A stretch of DNA of 64,000 bases from contig CAIQUL010000323.1 in assembly GCA_903874975.1 (NCBI GenBank), positions 1 to 64,000 of the forward strand, read 5' to 3'. The translations under genes and the position numbers were made by a program. Source of the DNA: an uncultured Chthoniobacter sp. Lineage in GTDB: Bacteria; Verrucomicrobiota; Verrucomicrobiia; Chthoniobacterales; Chthoniobacteraceae. Positions 10,010 to 20,787 of the stretch are shown one piece after another; positions within the stretch are counted from its first letter, which is position 1, and the number at the start of each line of letters is the position of its first letter. The notes under the pieces are model-generated. The model was not told where the DNA came from and made no database searches. It worked only from the letters and a program-made list of their open reading frames with translations.

Positions 10010-10028
10010 TTCCACTCACATCCGTGAG
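10008..10028. repeat. 21-nt direct repeat, copy 1, flanking a TA module
   Basis: 'ctttccactcacatccgtgag' here and 'ctttccgctcacatccgtgag' at 10563-10583 differ at one position. Each contains the palindrome ctcacatccgtgag. The two copies bracket the toxin-antitoxin pair, and copy 1 sits exactly where homology to gltD stops. Confidence 0.7.
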
Positions 10029-10056
10029 CCGGACATCGCCTGTCGAGCGTCTCCGG

Positions 10057-10317
10057 TCATGGCGAATTGGCGAGTCGATCATAAGTCGAATGATGCCCGA
10101 TCCAGAACCATTGGAAACCATCGCGGCGCTCTCTCGCGAGAGCGCGGTAGTGAAGGCCAATCCTCGCCGAGTAAAGAACTCCAATCTTTTTGAACCGGAG
10201 GGAGGAGTGCCGGGGATCAGTCTTGAGAAGGACAAAGTTTTTGTCGGCGAGTGCCCGGATGCCTTCTGGAAGCTGCCGGTAATGAAACCAGAAGTCCGGG
10301 TCGGCAAAGTGATTCAA
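10057..10317 (-). CDS. RelE/ParE-like type II toxin
   Basis: This 86-residue protein has '[13 protein letters not shown]', '[13 protein letters not shown]' and '[16 protein letters not shown]'. These are the strand pattern and terminal His-Tyr-Asp-Arg typical of small RelE/HigB-superfamily toxins annotated as plasmid-maintenance or cytotoxic-translational-repressor proteins. Members usually cleave mRNA at the ribosome or inhibit gyrase, and which applies here is not known. Its ATG overlaps the stop of the upstream antitoxin by 4 nt (10314-10317). The family assignment is by recalled sequence pattern. Confidence 0.7.
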   Translation of the reverse strand: MNHFADPDFWFHYRQLPEGIRALADKNFVLLKTDPRHSSLRFKKIGVLYSARIGLHYRALARERRDGFQWFWIGHHSTYDRLANSP

Positions 10318-10511
10318 AGCGGCGTGCAGCGGCCTGCCTCGTAGTGGTCATCGGCGCGTTTGAGCGCGGCATCGAGACGGCCCGAGAGCGCATCCTGCTC
10401 GATCTGGCGGTCCCATTGATCGGCCATGAACTCCTCAAACCAATGGGAAAACCGGGCCAGTTCGGCAGCCGGAAGGTTGGAAACAACGGATTCAATTTCT
10501 TCAATGCTCAT
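10314..10511 (-). CDS. Antitoxin-like protein paired with the RelE/ParE-like toxin
   Basis: This 65-residue acidic protein, '[28 protein letters not shown]' to 'EAGRCTPL', resembles short antitoxin-like proteins with a helical start ('LPxxELxxFxxWF') and the C-terminal 'AGRxTPL' tail. It lies directly upstream of the toxin with a 4-nt ATGA overlap, the classic antitoxin-toxin order. A DNA-binding domain is not evident in so short a protein. Confidence 0.68.
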   Translation of the reverse strand: MSIEEIESVVSNLPAAELARFSHWFEEFMADQWDRQIEQDALSGRLDAALKRADDHYEAGRCTPL

Positions 10512-10869
10512 GCGCGGAGACTAACTCAACGTAGCATCTCCCGCAGCACCTTTCCGACACACCTTTCCGCTCACATCCGTGAGCTGAAAGCCCATCCGCG
10601 GATGCCGCCGGCGAGCTACAGTCTGAAGCCGATGGGATGGTGATCGCGCCGTGGCCTTCTTTGATTTTGCGGTGCTGCTCCCACGGGTTCGGCGCATTGC
10701 CCGCGCCGATGCGTTCGCTGGCCTTGAGGGCGAAGGTTAGATGGCGGTGGTGTTTTCGGTTTTCTCTCGTTCCGCAGTTCATCTGCGGAACGCAGCTGAG
10801 GGCGAAGCTTGGCTTCGCAGCGGTGGGCATTCCGAAGTGGAACTTCGGAACGAGTCTCCGTGAGTTGCG
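10512..10869. repeat. Gap between TA pair and gltD with clustered hairpins
   Basis: No convincing gene is seen; the 109- and 97-residue minus ORFs here are not family-like. Between about 10770 and 10850 three adjacent perfect hairpins occur: ttccgcag/ctgcggaa, gcgaagc/gcttcgc, and ttccgaagt/acttcggaa. The palindrome catccgcggatg lies near 10593. Confidence 0.6.
10563..10583. repeat. 21-nt direct repeat, copy 2, flanking a TA module
   Basis: 'ctttccgctcacatccgtgag' matches copy 1 at 10008-10028 at 20 of 21 positions. It lies 52 nt upstream of the antitoxin start. Confidence 0.7.
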
Positions 10870-12354
10870 CTACGGCAGATCCGTGCTGCCCATCAAGTAG
10901 CGGTCGCACTCGCGGGCGGCACCGCGGCCTTCATTGAAGGCCCAGACGACGAGGCTCTGGCCCCGGCGGCAGTCGCCGGCGGCGAAGATGCCGGGGAGGC
11001 TCGTGGTGTACTTCTCGTGCTCGGCTTGGACGTTGCTGCGCGCGTCGCGCTCGACGCCGAGGGCTTCGAGGAGCGGTTGCTCGGGGCCGAGGAAGCCCAT
11101 GGCGAGGAGGACGAGTTGCGCGGGCAGAACCTTCTCAGTGCCGGGGACGTTTTTGGGAAAGAACTGACCCTTGTCGTTCTTGGACCACTCGACTTGCACG
11201 GTGTGGACAGCTTTGACGTGGCCATTTTCGTCGCCCTCGAACTTCGTGGCGGTGGTGACGTAAACGCGGGGGTCGTCGCCGAACTTCGCCGCGGCTTCCT
11301 CCTGGCCGTAGTCCATTTTGTAAACCTTCGGCCACTCGGGCCACGGGTTGTCCTTCGCGCGATCCATCGGTGGCTTGGGCAAAATTTCGACCTGCACGAG
11401 CGCGCGGCAGCCGTGCCGGATGGAGGTGCCGACGCAGTCCGTGCCGGTGTCGCCGCCGCCGATGATGACGACGTCCTTGCCTTCGGCAGTGATGAAGTTG
11501 CCGTTCTTGTGCTGATCCAAAACGGCGCGCGTATTGGCGGTGAGGAAGTCCATCGCGAAGTGGATGCCTTTGAGCGCGCGGCCCTCGATCGGGAGATCGC
11601 GCGGCTTGGTCGCACCGGTGCAGATGACGGTCGCGTCGAACTCGGCACGCAGCTTTTCCGCCGGGTAGTTTTGCCCGACCTCGGTGTTGCAGAGAAAGGT
11701 CACGCCCTCGTCTTCGAGCAGCTTGATGCGGCGGAGGACGACCTCGTTCTTATCGAGCTTCATGTTCGGGATGCCATACATGAGCAGTCCGCCCGGACGA
11801 TCGGCACGTTCAAAAACCGTGACGGTGTGGCCGGCTTTGTTGAGCTGCGCGGCGGCGCTCAGGCCAGCGGGGCCGGAGCCGATGACGGCGACCTTTTTGT
11901 CGGTGCGAATTTTCGGCGGCTGCGGCGTGACCCAGCCCTCGTCCCAGCCTTTGTCGATGATCGAAACCTCGATGTTCTTGATCGTGACCGGCGGCGCGTT
12001 GATGCCGAGCACGCACGAGCCCTCGCACGGCGCGGGACAGACGCGGCCCGTGAACTCGGGGAAGTTGTTCGTCTTATGCAGCCGCTCCAGCGCTTCCTTC
12101 CACAGGCCGCGATAGACGAGGTCATTCCATTCCGGGATGAGGTTGTTGACCGGGCAGCCGCTGGCCATGCCGCTGATCAGCGTGCCGGTGTGGCAAAACG
12201 GGATGCCGCAATCCATGCAGCGCGCGCCTTGCGTGCGGAGTTTGTCCTCCGGGAGGTGCAAGTGAAACTCCTGCCAGTCGCGCGCGCGCTCCAGCGGCGC
12301 GCGGTCAGCGGGGATTTCGCGGAGATATTCGATGAAGCCGGTTGGTTTTCCCAT
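10870..12354 (-). CDS. gltD: Glutamate synthase (NADPH) small subunit
   Basis: This 494-residue protein has the N-terminal Fe-S Cys cluster ('[12 protein letters not shown]', near residue 46), a second Cys-rich part ('[15 protein letters not shown]'), the FAD-binding '[13 protein letters not shown]' and the NADPH-binding '[12 protein letters not shown]'. It passes electrons from NAD(P)H to the large subunit, which makes two glutamates from glutamine and 2-oxoglutarate. It is on the same strand as gltB, but hicB and hicA lie between them, so gltD may depend on read-through or on its own promoter. Its 3' end is duplicated at 9828-10009. Confidence 0.97.
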   Translation of the reverse strand: MGKPTGFIEYLREIPADRAPLERARDWQEFHLHLPEDKLRTQGARCMDCGIPFCHTGTLISGMASGCPVNNLIPEWNDLVYRGLWKEALERLHKTNNFPEFTGRVCPAPCEGSCVLGINAPPVTIKNIEVSIIDKGWDEGWVTPQPPKIRTDKKVAVIGSGPAGLSAAAQLNKAGHTVTVFERADRPGGLLMYGIPNMKLDKNEVVLRRIKLLEDEGVTFLCNTEVGQNYPAEKLRAEFDATVICTGATKPRDLPIEGRALKGIHFAMDFLTANTRAVLDQHKNGNFITAEGKDVVIIGGGDTGTDCVGTSIRHGCRALVQVEILPKPPMDRAKDNPWPEWPKVYKMDYGQEEAAAKFGDDPRVYVTTATKFEGDENGHVKAVHTVQVEWSKNDKGQFFPKNVPGTEKVLPAQLVLLAMGFLGPEQPLLEALGVERDARSNVQAEHEKYTTSLPGIFAAGDCRRGQSLVVWAFNEGRGAARECDRYLMGSTDLP

Positions 12355-12372
12355 GGATGTGTCTTTGAAAAA

Positions 12373-12591
12373 TTACTGACCGAGCTTTTCCCAGTCGTCC
12401 TTGTTGATGCCGACTTGACTTAAAATCCGCTTCACCAGCGTCCAGTCGAGGTCGCCGCCGTGAGGGTTCGGAATGGGAATCGGACGACCGCCTTTGATCA
12501 TGATCTGGTGCTTGCCGCCGGAATCCGGTCCTTGCCAGCCAAGAGCGCGCATTCGTCGAATGAACTCACGCCGCTTGATTGGCTTCGGCAT
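12373..12591 (-). CDS. hicA: HicA-family mRNA interferase toxin
   Basis: This 72-residue protein has the YcfA/HicA double-stranded RNA-binding-like fold signature. It shows 'MPKPIKRREFIRRMRALGW', 'SGGKHQIMIKGGRPIPIP' with the catalytic-type His in 'GKHQIM', and 'GGDLDWTLVKRILSQVGI'. HicA toxins cleave mRNA, and HicB neutralises them. It overlaps the 3' end of the upstream hicB-like gene by 26 nt. Position between gltB and gltD is unusual. Confidence 0.88.
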   Translation of the reverse strand: MPKPIKRREFIRRMRALGWQGPDSGGKHQIMIKGGRPIPIPNPHGGDLDWTLVKRILSQVGINKDDWEKLGQ

Positions 12592-12835
12592 GTTCTTCCG
12601 GCATCGGCCTGATGTTGATGTCCCAGCCGTCCACCACCGGAATGTTTAAACCATGCCGATAACTGACGATCAGCCAATCCTCCAGAACCTCCCGCAAGGT
12701 TTCGCGTGTGGCCTCCACCGTGTCGCCATCGGCCCAAACCCCCTGACACGGAGGGATGGTGCCGAAATAGCGGCCTTCCTCCATCTGCTCAAACGCGGCG
12801 TGGGTCATCGCGGCTTGGATGTATTCGATCAGCAT
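12566..12835 (-). CDS. hicB: HicB-family antitoxin
   Basis: This 89-residue protein contains 'YFGTIPPCQGVWADGDTVEATRETLREVLEDWL', the partial RNase H-like fold of HicB antitoxins. No C-terminal ribbon-helix-helix or HTH segment is clear. The ORF track fuses it with upstream sequence antisense to nothing known. The ATG at 12835 ('MLIEYIQAAM') gives the family N-terminus. It lies 41 nt after the gltB stop and overlaps hicA, so it may be co-transcribed with the glutamate synthase genes. Confidence 0.85.
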   Translation of the reverse strand: MLIEYIQAAMTHAAFEQMEEGRYFGTIPPCQGVWADGDTVEATRETLREVLEDWLIVSYRHGLNIPVVDGWDINIRPMPEEHAEANQAA

Positions 12836-12876
12836 GGATTGAAGATAGGAAGCGTTGCCGGCATCTGCACGTTTTT

Positions 12877-15800
12877 TTAGCCTCCCCCGATGCGCGCGAC
12901 GTCGCGGGCGTTGGCCTCGAAGGCGGCGTTGAGGGCGGCGTCGCCGCTGAGGCCGTCGGCCTGGGCTTTGGCGAGCGCCTGGAGCACGCGCTTGTAGTCC
13001 TTGGGCATGACCTTCACGAACTTCGGCACCATTTCTTCCCAGAGCGCGAGGACCTTGAAAGCCTTCTGGCTCTTGGTGAGATCGGCGTGTCGCTTGATGA
13101 GCTGGCGCAGTTCCTCGGCCTCGGCGGCTTCGACTTTTTCGAGCCCGACCATCTGCTGGTTGCAGCGCGTGGCGAAGTCGCCCGCTTCGTCGAGGACGTA
13201 GGCCACGCCCCCGCTCATGCCGGCGGCGAAGTTCCGTCCGGTCGCCCCGAGCACGACGACTCGGCCGCCGGTCATGTATTCGCAACCGTGATCGCCGACG
13301 CCTTCGACGACGGTGTCCACGCCAGAGTTCCGGACCGCGAAACGCTCGCCCGCCATGCCTCGAATGAACACTTCCCCCATCGTCGCGCCATAGAGCGCGA
13401 CGTTGCCGATGATGATGTTGTCCTCCGCGACAAACGTGGATGCCGCGGGCGGGTAGATGATGATCCGTCCGCCGCTGAGGCCCTTGCCGACGTAGTCGTT
13501 GGCGTCGCCTTCGAGTTCGATGGTCACGCCCTTCGGGACGAAAGCGCCGAGGCTCTGGCCGGCACTGCCTTCAAACCGCAGATGCACGGTTCCGTCGGGC
13601 AGACCCTGCGGATGGCGCTTGGTGATCTCGTTGCCGAGAATGGTGCCGACGACGCGGTTGGTGTTTTTGATCGGCAGGTTCACGCTGACTTTTTCGCCGC
13701 GCTCGAGGGCGGGCTGGCAAAGGCCGAGCAGGTCCGTGATGTCGAGCGCCTTGTCGAGGCCGTGGTCCTGGATGTCGGTGCAGTAGCGGCCGACTTCGGG
13801 GCCGACGTCCGGCGAGTGGAGGAGCTTCGAGAGGTCGATGCCTTTGGCTTTCCAATGCCCGACGGCGTGCTTTGGCTCGAGGGCGTCGGTGCGGCCGACC
13901 ATTTCATTGATCGTGCGGAAACCAAGCTGGGCCATGATCTCGCGGACTTCCTGCGCGATGAACTTCATGAAGTTCACGGTGTGCTCGGGATCGCCGGTGA
14001 AGTTTTTGCGCAGCACCGGGTCCTGCGTGGCGACGCCGACCGGGCAGGTGTTGAGATGGCAGACGCGCATCATGATGCAGCCGAGCGTGACGAGCGGCGC
14101 GGTGGCGAAACCAAACTCTTCGGCACCGAGCAGCGCGGCGATGACCACGTCGCGGCCGGTTTTGAGCTGGCCGTCCGTCTCGACCACGATGCGGGAGCGG
14201 AGGTTGTTCAGCACGAGCGTCTGGTGCGTCTCGGCGAGGCCGAGTTCCCACGGCAGGCCGGCGTGCTTGATCGAAGTCTGCGGCGAGGCGCCGGTGCCGC
14301 CGTCGAAGCCCGCGATCAGCACCACGTCGGCGTGCGCTTTGGCCACGCCGGCGGCAATCGTGCCGACGCCAACCTCGCTGACCAGCTTCACGCTGATGCG
14401 CGCGGCGCGGTTCGCGTTTTTCAAATCGTGGATCAGCTCGGAGAGATCCTCGATCGAGTAGATGTCGTGGTGCGGCGGCGGCGAAATGAGGCCGACGCCG
14501 GGCGTCGAGTAGCGCACTTTCGCGATCCACGGATACACCTTCGCGCCGGGAAGCTGGCCGCCTTCGCCGGGCTTCGCGCCTTGCGCCATCTTGATTTGCA
14601 GCTCGCGGGCCTGCGTGAGGTAGAGGCTGGTCACACCGAACCGTCCGGACGCGACCTGCTTGATCGCACTGTTCTTCGAGTCACCGCGGTCGTTCGTCCA
14701 AGTGTAGCGCGCGGGGTCTTCGCCGCCTTCACCGGTGTTCGATTTTCCGCCGATGCGGTTCATGGCAATGGCCAGCGCCTCGTGGGCTTCGCTGGAGATC
14801 GAGCCGTAGCTCATCGCGCCGGTTTTGAAGCGCCCGAGAATCGCCTCCACCGAATCGACTTCCTCGATCGGCACGGGCGTGCGCTTTTTGAAATCGAGCA
14901 GACCGCGCAGAGTGAAATGCGTTTTCCCCTGCTCGTTCACCAGCGCGGAGTATTGCTTGAAGGTCTCAAAATTCCCGGTGCGCACCGCTTTTTGCAGCGT
15001 GTGGATGACCTGCGGGCTGAAGAGGTGCCCCTCGCCTTCCTTGCGCCACTGGTAGTCGCCGCCGGCATCGAGCGTCTGGCCGTTCACTTGCCGGTCCGGG
15101 AAAGCGTGGCTGTGGCGGACTAGCACTTCGCTCACGATGGCCGCGAGGTCCGCGCCTTCGATCCGCGTCGCGGTGCCCGTGAAGTAACGGTCCACGACCA
15201 TCTGGTTCAGCCCCACGCACTCGAAAATCTGCGCGCCGCGATAACTCTGGATCGTCGAGATGCCGATCTTCGACGCGACCTTCACGATGCCTTTGGTCGC
15301 CGCCTTCACGAAGTTTTTGCACGCGGCTTTGTGATCCACGCCCACGAGCAGCCCCTGGCGGATCATGTCGTCGAGCGTCTCGAAGGCGAGATACGGATTG
15401 ATCGCCCCGCAGCCGTAGCCGATGAGCGTGGAAAAGTGGTGCACCTCGCGCGGCTCGCCGGATTCCAGCACGAGGCCGACGCAGGTGCGTTTGCCCTCGC
15501 GGATCAGGTGGTGATGCAGCCCGGCCACCGCGAGCAGCGGAGGAATGGCCGCGCTCTCCTTGTTCACGCCGCGGTCACTAAGGATGAGGATGTTCACGCC
15601 CGCGGCGATCGAGCGGTCGGCCTGCGCGCAGATTTCCGCCATCGCCTTTTCCAGACCGGCCGCGCCGAGCTTCGGGTCGAAAAGCGTCGGGATCGTCACC
15701 GCCTTGAACGCGCCCTCGGCCACATGCTTGAGCTTCGCCAGTTCCTCGTTCGTGAGGATCGGGGATTTCAGCTCGATGAGGTGGCAGCTCTCCGGCGTGG

Positions 15801-17463
15801 GCTGAAGCAGGTTGCCCTCGCTGCCGATGGTCGTCTCGGCGGAGGTCACGATCTCCTCGCGGATGCAGTCAATGGGCGGGTTCGTGACCTGCGCGAAGAG
15901 TTGCTTGAAGTAGTCGTAGAGCAGCTTCGATTTGTTCGAGAGCACCGCGAGCGGGATGTCTGTGCCCATCGAGCCGGTCGCCTCCACGCCGTCCTTCGCC
16001 ATCGGCATCAGCAGCATGCGCTGGTCTTCAAAAGTGTAGCCAAAGGCCTGCTGCTGCTGGAGTACGTTCGCGTGCGGCGGCAGCGGAATCTCCGGCGCGT
16101 CCTTGACCTTCGCGAGATCGACCATCTGCTCGTTGATCCACTGGCGATACGGCTGTTCGCCGGCGATGCGATTTTTGATCTCGTCGTCCGCGATGATCCG
16201 CCCGGCGACCATGTCCACGAGGAACATGCGGCCCGGCTGGAGGCGGCCCTTGATCGCGATCCGCTCCGGCGCGATCGGCAACACGCCGGCCTCCGAGCCC
16301 ATGATCACGAGGTCATCCTTCGTCACGTAGTAGCGCGAGGGGCGCAGGCCGTTGCGGTCGAGCGTCGCGCCGATCATCGTGCCATCGGTGAAAACGACCG
16401 ACGCCGGGCCGTCCCACGGCTCCATGAGGCAGGAGTGGTATTCGTAGAACGCCTTCTTTTCGTCGCTCATCGACTCGTGTCCCGCCCACGGCTCCGGGAT
16501 CATCATCATCATCGCGTGCGGCAGTGAGCGGCCGCCCATGACGAGCAGCTCAAACACATTGTCGAACATCGCCGAGTCCGAGCCGTTCGTGTTCACGACC
16601 GGCAGGATTTTCGGCAGATCGTCGCCAAAAAGCTCGCTCGCCAGCAGCCCCTGCCGCGCCTTCATCCAGTTCACATTGCCCCGCAGCGTGTTGATCTCGC
16701 CGTTGTGCGCGATGTAGCGGTACGGGTGCGACCGCTCCCAGCTCGGGAAGGTATTCGTCGAAAACCGCGAGTGCACCAGTGCCAGCGCCGTGTCGAGATC
16801 GGGATCGGCCAGATCTTTGAAATAAGGCCCGAGCTGCATCGTATTCAGCATCCCTTTGTAAATGACCGTGCGGCACGAGAGGCTCGCCGCGTACCAAAAA
16901 TCGTCCGCCTTCGCCGTGCGGATTTCCCCGTGGGCACGTTTGCGGATGATGTAGAGCTGGCGCTCGAATGCCTGCTCGTCCGCGCAGTTCGCGCCGCGGG
17001 CGACGAACACCTGCCGCATGAACGGCTCGGCCCGCAGCGCCGTCGCCCCGAGCGAGGAATTGTCCGTCGGCAGATCCCGCCAGCCCAGCACCCTCTGCCC
17101 CTGCTCGGTCACGATTTTTTCAAAAAGTCGCGCGCTTTCCGCCCGCTCCGCCGCATCCGGCGACGAGAAAAACATCCCCACGCCATACTGCCCCGCCTCC
17201 GGCAGCGCGATGCCCTCGACCCCCGCGACCTTTCGCAAAAACTTGTGCGGCACCTGAATCAAAATGCCCGCGCCGTCACCCGTGTTCACCTCGCACCCGC
17301 ACGCCCCGCGATGATCGAGATTCACCAGGATCGTCAGTGCCTGCTCCACGATCTCGTGCGAACGCTTTCCTTTCATCTGGCAAACAAACCCGACGCCGCA
17401 CGCGTCATGTTCAAACTGCGGATCGTAAAGTCCCTGCTTTTCGGGAAAACCTTGGTTGGTCAT
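12877..17463 (-). CDS. gltB: Glutamate synthase large subunit
   Basis: This 1528-residue protein has the full GltB layout. An N-terminal Ntn glutaminase domain carries the nucleophile Cys in '[11 protein letters not shown]' (Cys22, after a propeptide). A central domain follows, then an FMN-binding synthase domain ('[10 protein letters not shown]') with the [3Fe-4S] cluster ('[19 protein letters not shown]'), and a C-terminal beta-helix ('[16 protein letters not shown]'-like). It releases ammonia from glutamine and transfers it to 2-oxoglutarate. Length matches bacterial GltB (about 1500). It heads the gltB-hicB-hicA-gltD array. Confidence 0.97.
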   Translation of the reverse strand: MTNQGFPEKQGLYDPQFEHDACGVGFVCQMKGKRSHEIVEQALTILVNLDHRGACGCEVNTGDGAGILIQVPHKFLRKVAGVEGIALPEAGQYGVGMFFSSPDAAERAESARLFEKIVTEQGQRVLGWRDLPTDNSSLGATALRAEPFMRQVFVARGANCADEQAFERQLYIIRKRAHGEIRTAKADDFWYAASLSCRTVIYKGMLNTMQLGPYFKDLADPDLDTALALVHSRFSTNTFPSWERSHPYRYIAHNGEINTLRGNVNWMKARQGLLASELFGDDLPKILPVVNTNGSDSAMFDNVFELLVMGGRSLPHAMMMMIPEPWAGHESMSDEKKAFYEYHSCLMEPWDGPASVVFTDGTMIGATLDRNGLRPSRYYVTKDDLVIMGSEAGVLPIAPERIAIKGRLQPGRMFLVDMVAGRIIADDEIKNRIAGEQPYRQWINEQMVDLAKVKDAPEIPLPPHANVLQQQQAFGYTFEDQRMLLMPMAKDGVEATGSMGTDIPLAVLSNKSKLLYDYFKQLFAQVTNPPIDCIREEIVTSAETTIGSEGNLLQPTPESCHLIELKSPILTNEELAKLKHVAEGAFKAVTIPTLFDPKLGAAGLEKAMAEICAQADRSIAAGVNILILSDRGVNKESAAIPPLLAVAGLHHHLIREGKRTCVGLVLESGEPREVHHFSTLIGYGCGAINPYLAFETLDDMIRQGLLVGVDHKAACKNFVKAATKGIVKVASKIGISTIQSYRGAQIFECVGLNQMVVDRYFTGTATRIEGADLAAIVSEVLVRHSHAFPDRQVNGQTLDAGGDYQWRKEGEGHLFSPQVIHTLQKAVRTGNFETFKQYSALVNEQGKTHFTLRGLLDFKKRTPVPIEEVDSVEAILGRFKTGAMSYGSISSEAHEALAIAMNRIGGKSNTGEGGEDPARYTWTNDRGDSKNSAIKQVASGRFGVTSLYLTQARELQIKMAQGAKPGEGGQLPGAKVYPWIAKVRYSTPGVGLISPPPHHDIYSIEDLSELIHDLKNANRAARISVKLVSEVGVGTIAAGVAKAHADVVLIAGFDGGTGASPQTSIKHAGLPWELGLAETHQTLVLNNLRSRIVVETDGQLKTGRDVVIAALLGAEEFGFATAPLVTLGCIMMRVCHLNTCPVGVATQDPVLRKNFTGDPEHTVNFMKFIAQEVREIMAQLGFRTINEMVGRTDALEPKHAVGHWKAKGIDLSKLLHSPDVGPEVGRYCTDIQDHGLDKALDITDLLGLCQPALERGEKVSVNLPIKNTNRVVGTILGNEITKRHPQGLPDGTVHLRFEGSAGQSLGAFVPKGVTIELEGDANDYVGKGLSGGRIIIYPPAASTFVAEDNIIIGNVALYGATMGEVFIRGMAGERFAVRNSGVDTVVEGVGDHGCEYMTGGRVVVLGATGRNFAAGMSGGVAYVLDEAGDFATRCNQQMVGLEKVEAAEAEELRQLIKRHADLTKSQKAFKVLALWEEMVPKFVKVMPKDYKRVLQALAKAQADGLSGDAALNAAFEANARDVARIGGG

Positions 17464-17654
17464 TGTGTGGTGTGGCGTCTTGGAAAAAGTGCGCGTGTTA
17501 GATGGTGGAGAGCGAGCCGCAGGTCAAGCGAATCGCCCACCGGAAAGCACAGGAATTTTCCACGTCCGCGCGAGGCGCACCGAGGCACCGGTTGGTGCGC
17601 TCCCGAGAATTCCGTAAACCCTGCCGGCAATCGCTCTCCCTGAAGCGGAGACGC

Positions 17655-18638
17655 CTACAGTTTCCCCGCGATGAACTGCTCCAGCTTCACGATGTCGGCG
17701 GCGAATTTACGGATGCCCTCGGCGGTCTTTTCCGTAGCCATGGCGTCGTCATTCAGTAGATAGCGGAAGGCCTTTTCGTTGATTTCGAGGCGCGGGACGT
17801 TTGTGGCCTGCGCGGCGGCGGCGTCGAGTTTCCGGGTGAGCGGCTCGTCGCTGGCGGCGAGTTTGGCAAGGAGGTCGGGGCTGATCGTCAGGAGGTCACA
17901 GCCCGCCAGTTCCACGATCTGCGAGACATTGCGGAAACTGGCTCCCATGACCTCGGTCCCGTGGCCGAACTTCTTGTAGTAGTTAAAGATCGTCGTCACG
18001 GACTGCACGCCGGGGTCCTCCGCACCGGTGTAATCGCGCTTCATCGCCGCCTTGAACCAATCGTAAATCCGCCCGACGAACGGCGAGACCAGTTGCGCGC
18101 CGGCCTCGGCGCAAGCCACCGCCTGGACGAGCGAAAAAAGGAGCGTGAGGTTGCAGTGGATGCCTTCCTTTTCCAGCACCTCGGCGGCCCGGATCCCCTC
18201 CCAGGTGGACGCGATCTTGATCAGGATGCGATCCCGCGAAATCCCCTGCGCCTCGTAGAGCGCGATGAGCTGGCGGCCCTTTGCGATCGTCCCCGCAGTG
18301 TCAAACGACAGGCGTGCGTCGGTTTCGGTGGAGACGCGGCCGGGGACGATTTTGAGAATCTCCATGCCGAACGCAACGAGCAGGTGGTCGATCACATCCT
18401 CGACCTGCGCCGCGCCGGAGAGCCCGCTGCCTTTGCGCTCCGCGAGCACCTTGTCCAAAATGTAGGCATAGGCCGGCTTCGTCGCCGCCTGGAGAATGAG
18501 CGAGGGATTCGTGGTCGCGTCCTGCGGCTGAAACTCGCGCATCGACTCGAAGTCGCCGGTGTCGGCAACGACGGTGGTGAACTTCTTGAGCTGGTCGAGT
18601 TGGCTCGGTTGCGTGGCGGAAGAGGTGGTGGTGCTCAT
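17655..18638 (-). CDS. tal: Transaldolase
   Basis: This 327-residue protein matches the TalA/B type. It has '[25 protein letters not shown]', the Schiff-base Lys in '[13 protein letters not shown]', '[19 protein letters not shown]', and '[10 protein letters not shown]'. It interconverts sedoheptulose 7-phosphate plus glyceraldehyde 3-phosphate with erythrose 4-phosphate plus fructose 6-phosphate in the pentose phosphate pathway. The track start at 18701 is rejected because the ATG at 18638 gives '[21 protein letters not shown]', the family N-terminus. It is monocistronic as far as the window shows. Confidence 0.96.
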   Translation of the reverse strand: MSTTTSSATQPSQLDQLKKFTTVVADTGDFESMREFQPQDATTNPSLILQAATKPAYAYILDKVLAERKGSGLSGAAQVEDVIDHLLVAFGMEILKIVPGRVSTETDARLSFDTAGTIAKGRQLIALYEAQGISRDRILIKIASTWEGIRAAEVLEKEGIHCNLTLLFSLVQAVACAEAGAQLVSPFVGRIYDWFKAAMKRDYTGAEDPGVQSVTTIFNYYKKFGHGTEVMGASFRNVSQIVELAGCDLLTISPDLLAKLAASDEPLTRKLDAAAAQATNVPRLEINEKAFRYLLNDDAMATEKTAEGIRKFAADIVKLEQFIAGKL

Positions 18639-18672
18639 GGTGTGGATCGGTTGGGCGATTAAAAAGCCGCGC

Positions 18673-18701
18673 AGGGTAGCGGCGGGCGCGGGGTGGGGCA
18701 A
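18673..18701 (-). promoter_or_regulatory. Candidate promoter of tal
   Basis: On the minus strand TTGCCC (18701-18696) and TACCCT (18678-18673) are spaced by 17 nt. The predicted start lies about 25-30 nt before the ATG at 18638. Confidence 0.3.
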
Positions 18702-18730
18702 AAGGATATTTCGCCAGCCGCAAACACCAA

Positions 18731-20740
18731 TCAGGATGCTGCGGTTTTTTCCACGCCGCCGAAAAAGAGCAGGCGCAAACTGTTCAGCACGACGACCAAC
18801 GTGCTGCCTTCGTGGCCGAGGACGCCCAGGGTGAGCGGGATTTTTTGGAAGAGCGCGAGGGTGACGAGGACGACGATCACGCCGAGCGAGATGGTGAGAT
18901 TCTGCCGGATGATCGCCCGCGCGCGCCGGCTCAGCTCATAGGCCGCGACGAAATTTTCCAGCCGGTCGTGCATGAGGACGACGGCGGCCTGCTCGAGCGC
19001 GGCGTCGCTCCCGCGCGCGCCCATGGCCACGCCGACATGCGCGGCGGCGAGGCTCGGCGCATCGTTCACGCCGTCGCCGATCATCGCGGTGAGGTCGCCG
19101 CTTTTCGCCAATCCCTCAATGATCGCGAGCTTTTGGTCGGGCTTGAGTTCGGCGCGCACATCGTCGAGGCCGAGTTGGGTTTTGAGAAAATCCGCCGCGC
19201 TTTGTTTGTCGCCCGTCAGTACCATGCAGCGCAGTCCGCGCCGGTGGAGTTGCTCGATGAGCCCGCGCGATTCCGGGCGCAGATCGTCACGCAGCAGCAG
19301 GCGTCCGACGGTTGCGCCTTTCGCCACCCAGACTTCGGACACACCAAACGCCGTCTCCGGCACTGCGGCGAGTGCGGCGTCCTCGCGTCCGGCAATGACC
19401 CACTTGCGCCGTCCGATCTGCACGGCGTCGCCGGCGAGGCACGCGCGGCTCCCCATCCCGGTCACGGCCTCGAAGTCCGTGACCTCCAGCACCGCGAGTT
19501 GTTCGCGTTTGCCGTAGCGCGTGACCGCGCGGGCGAGCGGATGATTCGAGTGGAGATCGAGCGCGTAGGCCAGTTGCGCCACCTCGCGCTCACGGCCGGG
19601 GGGAAAACTTTCCACGTTCTCCACGCGCAGATCGCCGGTGGTGAGTGTGCCGGTCTTGTCCATCGCCACCACCTTCACCTCGGCGAGTTGCTCCACCGCG
19701 GCCCCGCCGCGAAAGAGCACGCCGCGCCGCGCGCCCCACGCGATCGCCGCGAGGATCGCCGACGGGATCGAAAGCACCAGCGCGCACGGCGACGCCACCA
19801 CGAGCAGCGTCATCGCGTGGTAAAACGCGCTCACATTTCCCTCCACCGAGAGAAACGGGCGATGCCCCAAGCCGAGCCACCAAACGAAGAACATCACGAA
19901 GGTCAGCGCGAGGATGGCGTAGGTGTAGCGCGTGCCGAATTTGTCCGTGAACCGCTGCGCCGGCGCCTTGTTGCGCTGCGCGTTCTGGATGAGGTGGATG
20001 ATCTTTTGCAGCGCGCTCTCCTGCGCCGGACGCGTGACCACGGCCTCGACTACGCCCCACAAATTGATGGTGCCTGAGAGCAGCGCATCACCCACGCGTT
20101 TCTCCACCGGCGCAGCCTCGCCGGTGAGGTTCGACTCGTCCGCCGCCGTCTCGCCCTTCGCGATCTCGGCGTCCACGGGGAACTGCTCGCCCGGCTTGAT
20201 CCGCAGCCGCATCCCCGCGGCCAATTCCGCCACCGGCACCACCCGCTCCACACCCGCGGGATCGAGCACCGTGGCCGATTTCGGGGCGGAGTCGAAAAGC
20301 GAACGGATCTCCCGCTGCGTGCGTTCCATGGCGAAATGCTCCAGCGCTCCGGAGAGCGAAAACAGGAAGAGCAGCCCCGCGCCTTCCGCCCATTCGCCAA
20401 TCGCCGCTGCACCCGCCGCCACCGCCAACATGAGGAAGTGCACGTCCACTTCTCCCACCCGCAATTTCTCCCACACCTCGCCGACCGTGAACCACGCGCC
20501 CGCCAGATACGCCGCGGCGAAAAGCCCCAGCGACAGCCCCGGGTGCGTGTTTTCCGTCCCCCAGCCCGCGAGGCCAAAGACCAGGCAGGCCAAGCTGGCC
20601 GCGAGCTGCACCCTCCACTCGCCCTCGTGATCGTGATCGTGCCCCGGCGCGTGAACCTCGACCGACCGCGTGCCCATCCGCGGCAGCCAGCGGCGGCGCG
20701 GCGCGTGGTCGTGGGCTTCGGCTCCGTGGTGAGAGTGCAT
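18731..20740 (-). CDS. Heavy-metal P-type ATPase, P1B-4-like (SPC motif)
   Basis: This 669-residue pump has the phosphorylation motif '[10 protein letters not shown]', the actuator '[13 protein letters not shown]', the hinge '[20 protein letters not shown]' and the membrane metal motif 'SPCALV'. With '[15 protein letters not shown]' near the C-terminus this fits the P1B-4 group (CoaT/CtpD/PfeT), which exports Co2+, Zn2+ or Fe2+. The N-terminus lacks an HMA domain but is His/Asp-rich ('[14 protein letters not shown]', '[13 protein letters not shown]'), a likely metal-binding tail. It is divergent from a 2-hydroxyacid dehydrogenase gene, with a palindrome between them. Confidence 0.9.
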   Translation of the reverse strand: MHSHHGAEAHDHAPRRRWLPRMGTRSVEVHAPGHDHDHEGEWRVQLAASLACLVFGLAGWGTENTHPGLSLGLFAAAYLAGAWFTVGEVWEKLRVGEVDVHFLMLAVAAGAAAIGEWAEGAGLLFLFSLSGALEHFAMERTQREIRSLFDSAPKSATVLDPAGVERVVPVAELAAGMRLRIKPGEQFPVDAEIAKGETAADESNLTGEAAPVEKRVGDALLSGTINLWGVVEAVVTRPAQESALQKIIHLIQNAQRNKAPAQRFTDKFGTRYTYAILALTFVMFFVWWLGLGHRPFLSVEGNVSAFYHAMTLLVVASPCALVLSIPSAILAAIAWGARRGVLFRGGAAVEQLAEVKVVAMDKTGTLTTGDLRVENVESFPPGREREVAQLAYALDLHSNHPLARAVTRYGKREQLAVLEVTDFEAVTGMGSRACLAGDAVQIGRRKWVIAGREDAALAAVPETAFGVSEVWVAKGATVGRLLLRDDLRPESRGLIEQLHRRGLRCMVLTGDKQSAADFLKTQLGLDDVRAELKPDQKLAIIEGLAKSGDLTAMIGDGVNDAPSLAAAHVGVAMGARGSDAALEQAAVVLMHDRLENFVAAYELSRRARAIIRQNLTISLGVIVVLVTLALFQKIPLTLGVLGHEGSTLVVVLNSLRLLFFGGVEKTAAS

Positions 20741-20787
20741 GCGCGGAAGCTGTGTCGCATCGCTGCCGCGCTTTGTCAGCCCGCGAA

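Noticed and set aside
10501-10830. 109-residue minus ORF between antitoxin and gltD
   Set aside because: It runs through the hairpin cluster and repeat sequence and shows no conserved pattern.
12706-15123. 805-residue plus-strand ORF over gltB
   Set aside because: It lies antisense to gltB, whose motifs are intact. Composition is that of a mirror frame.
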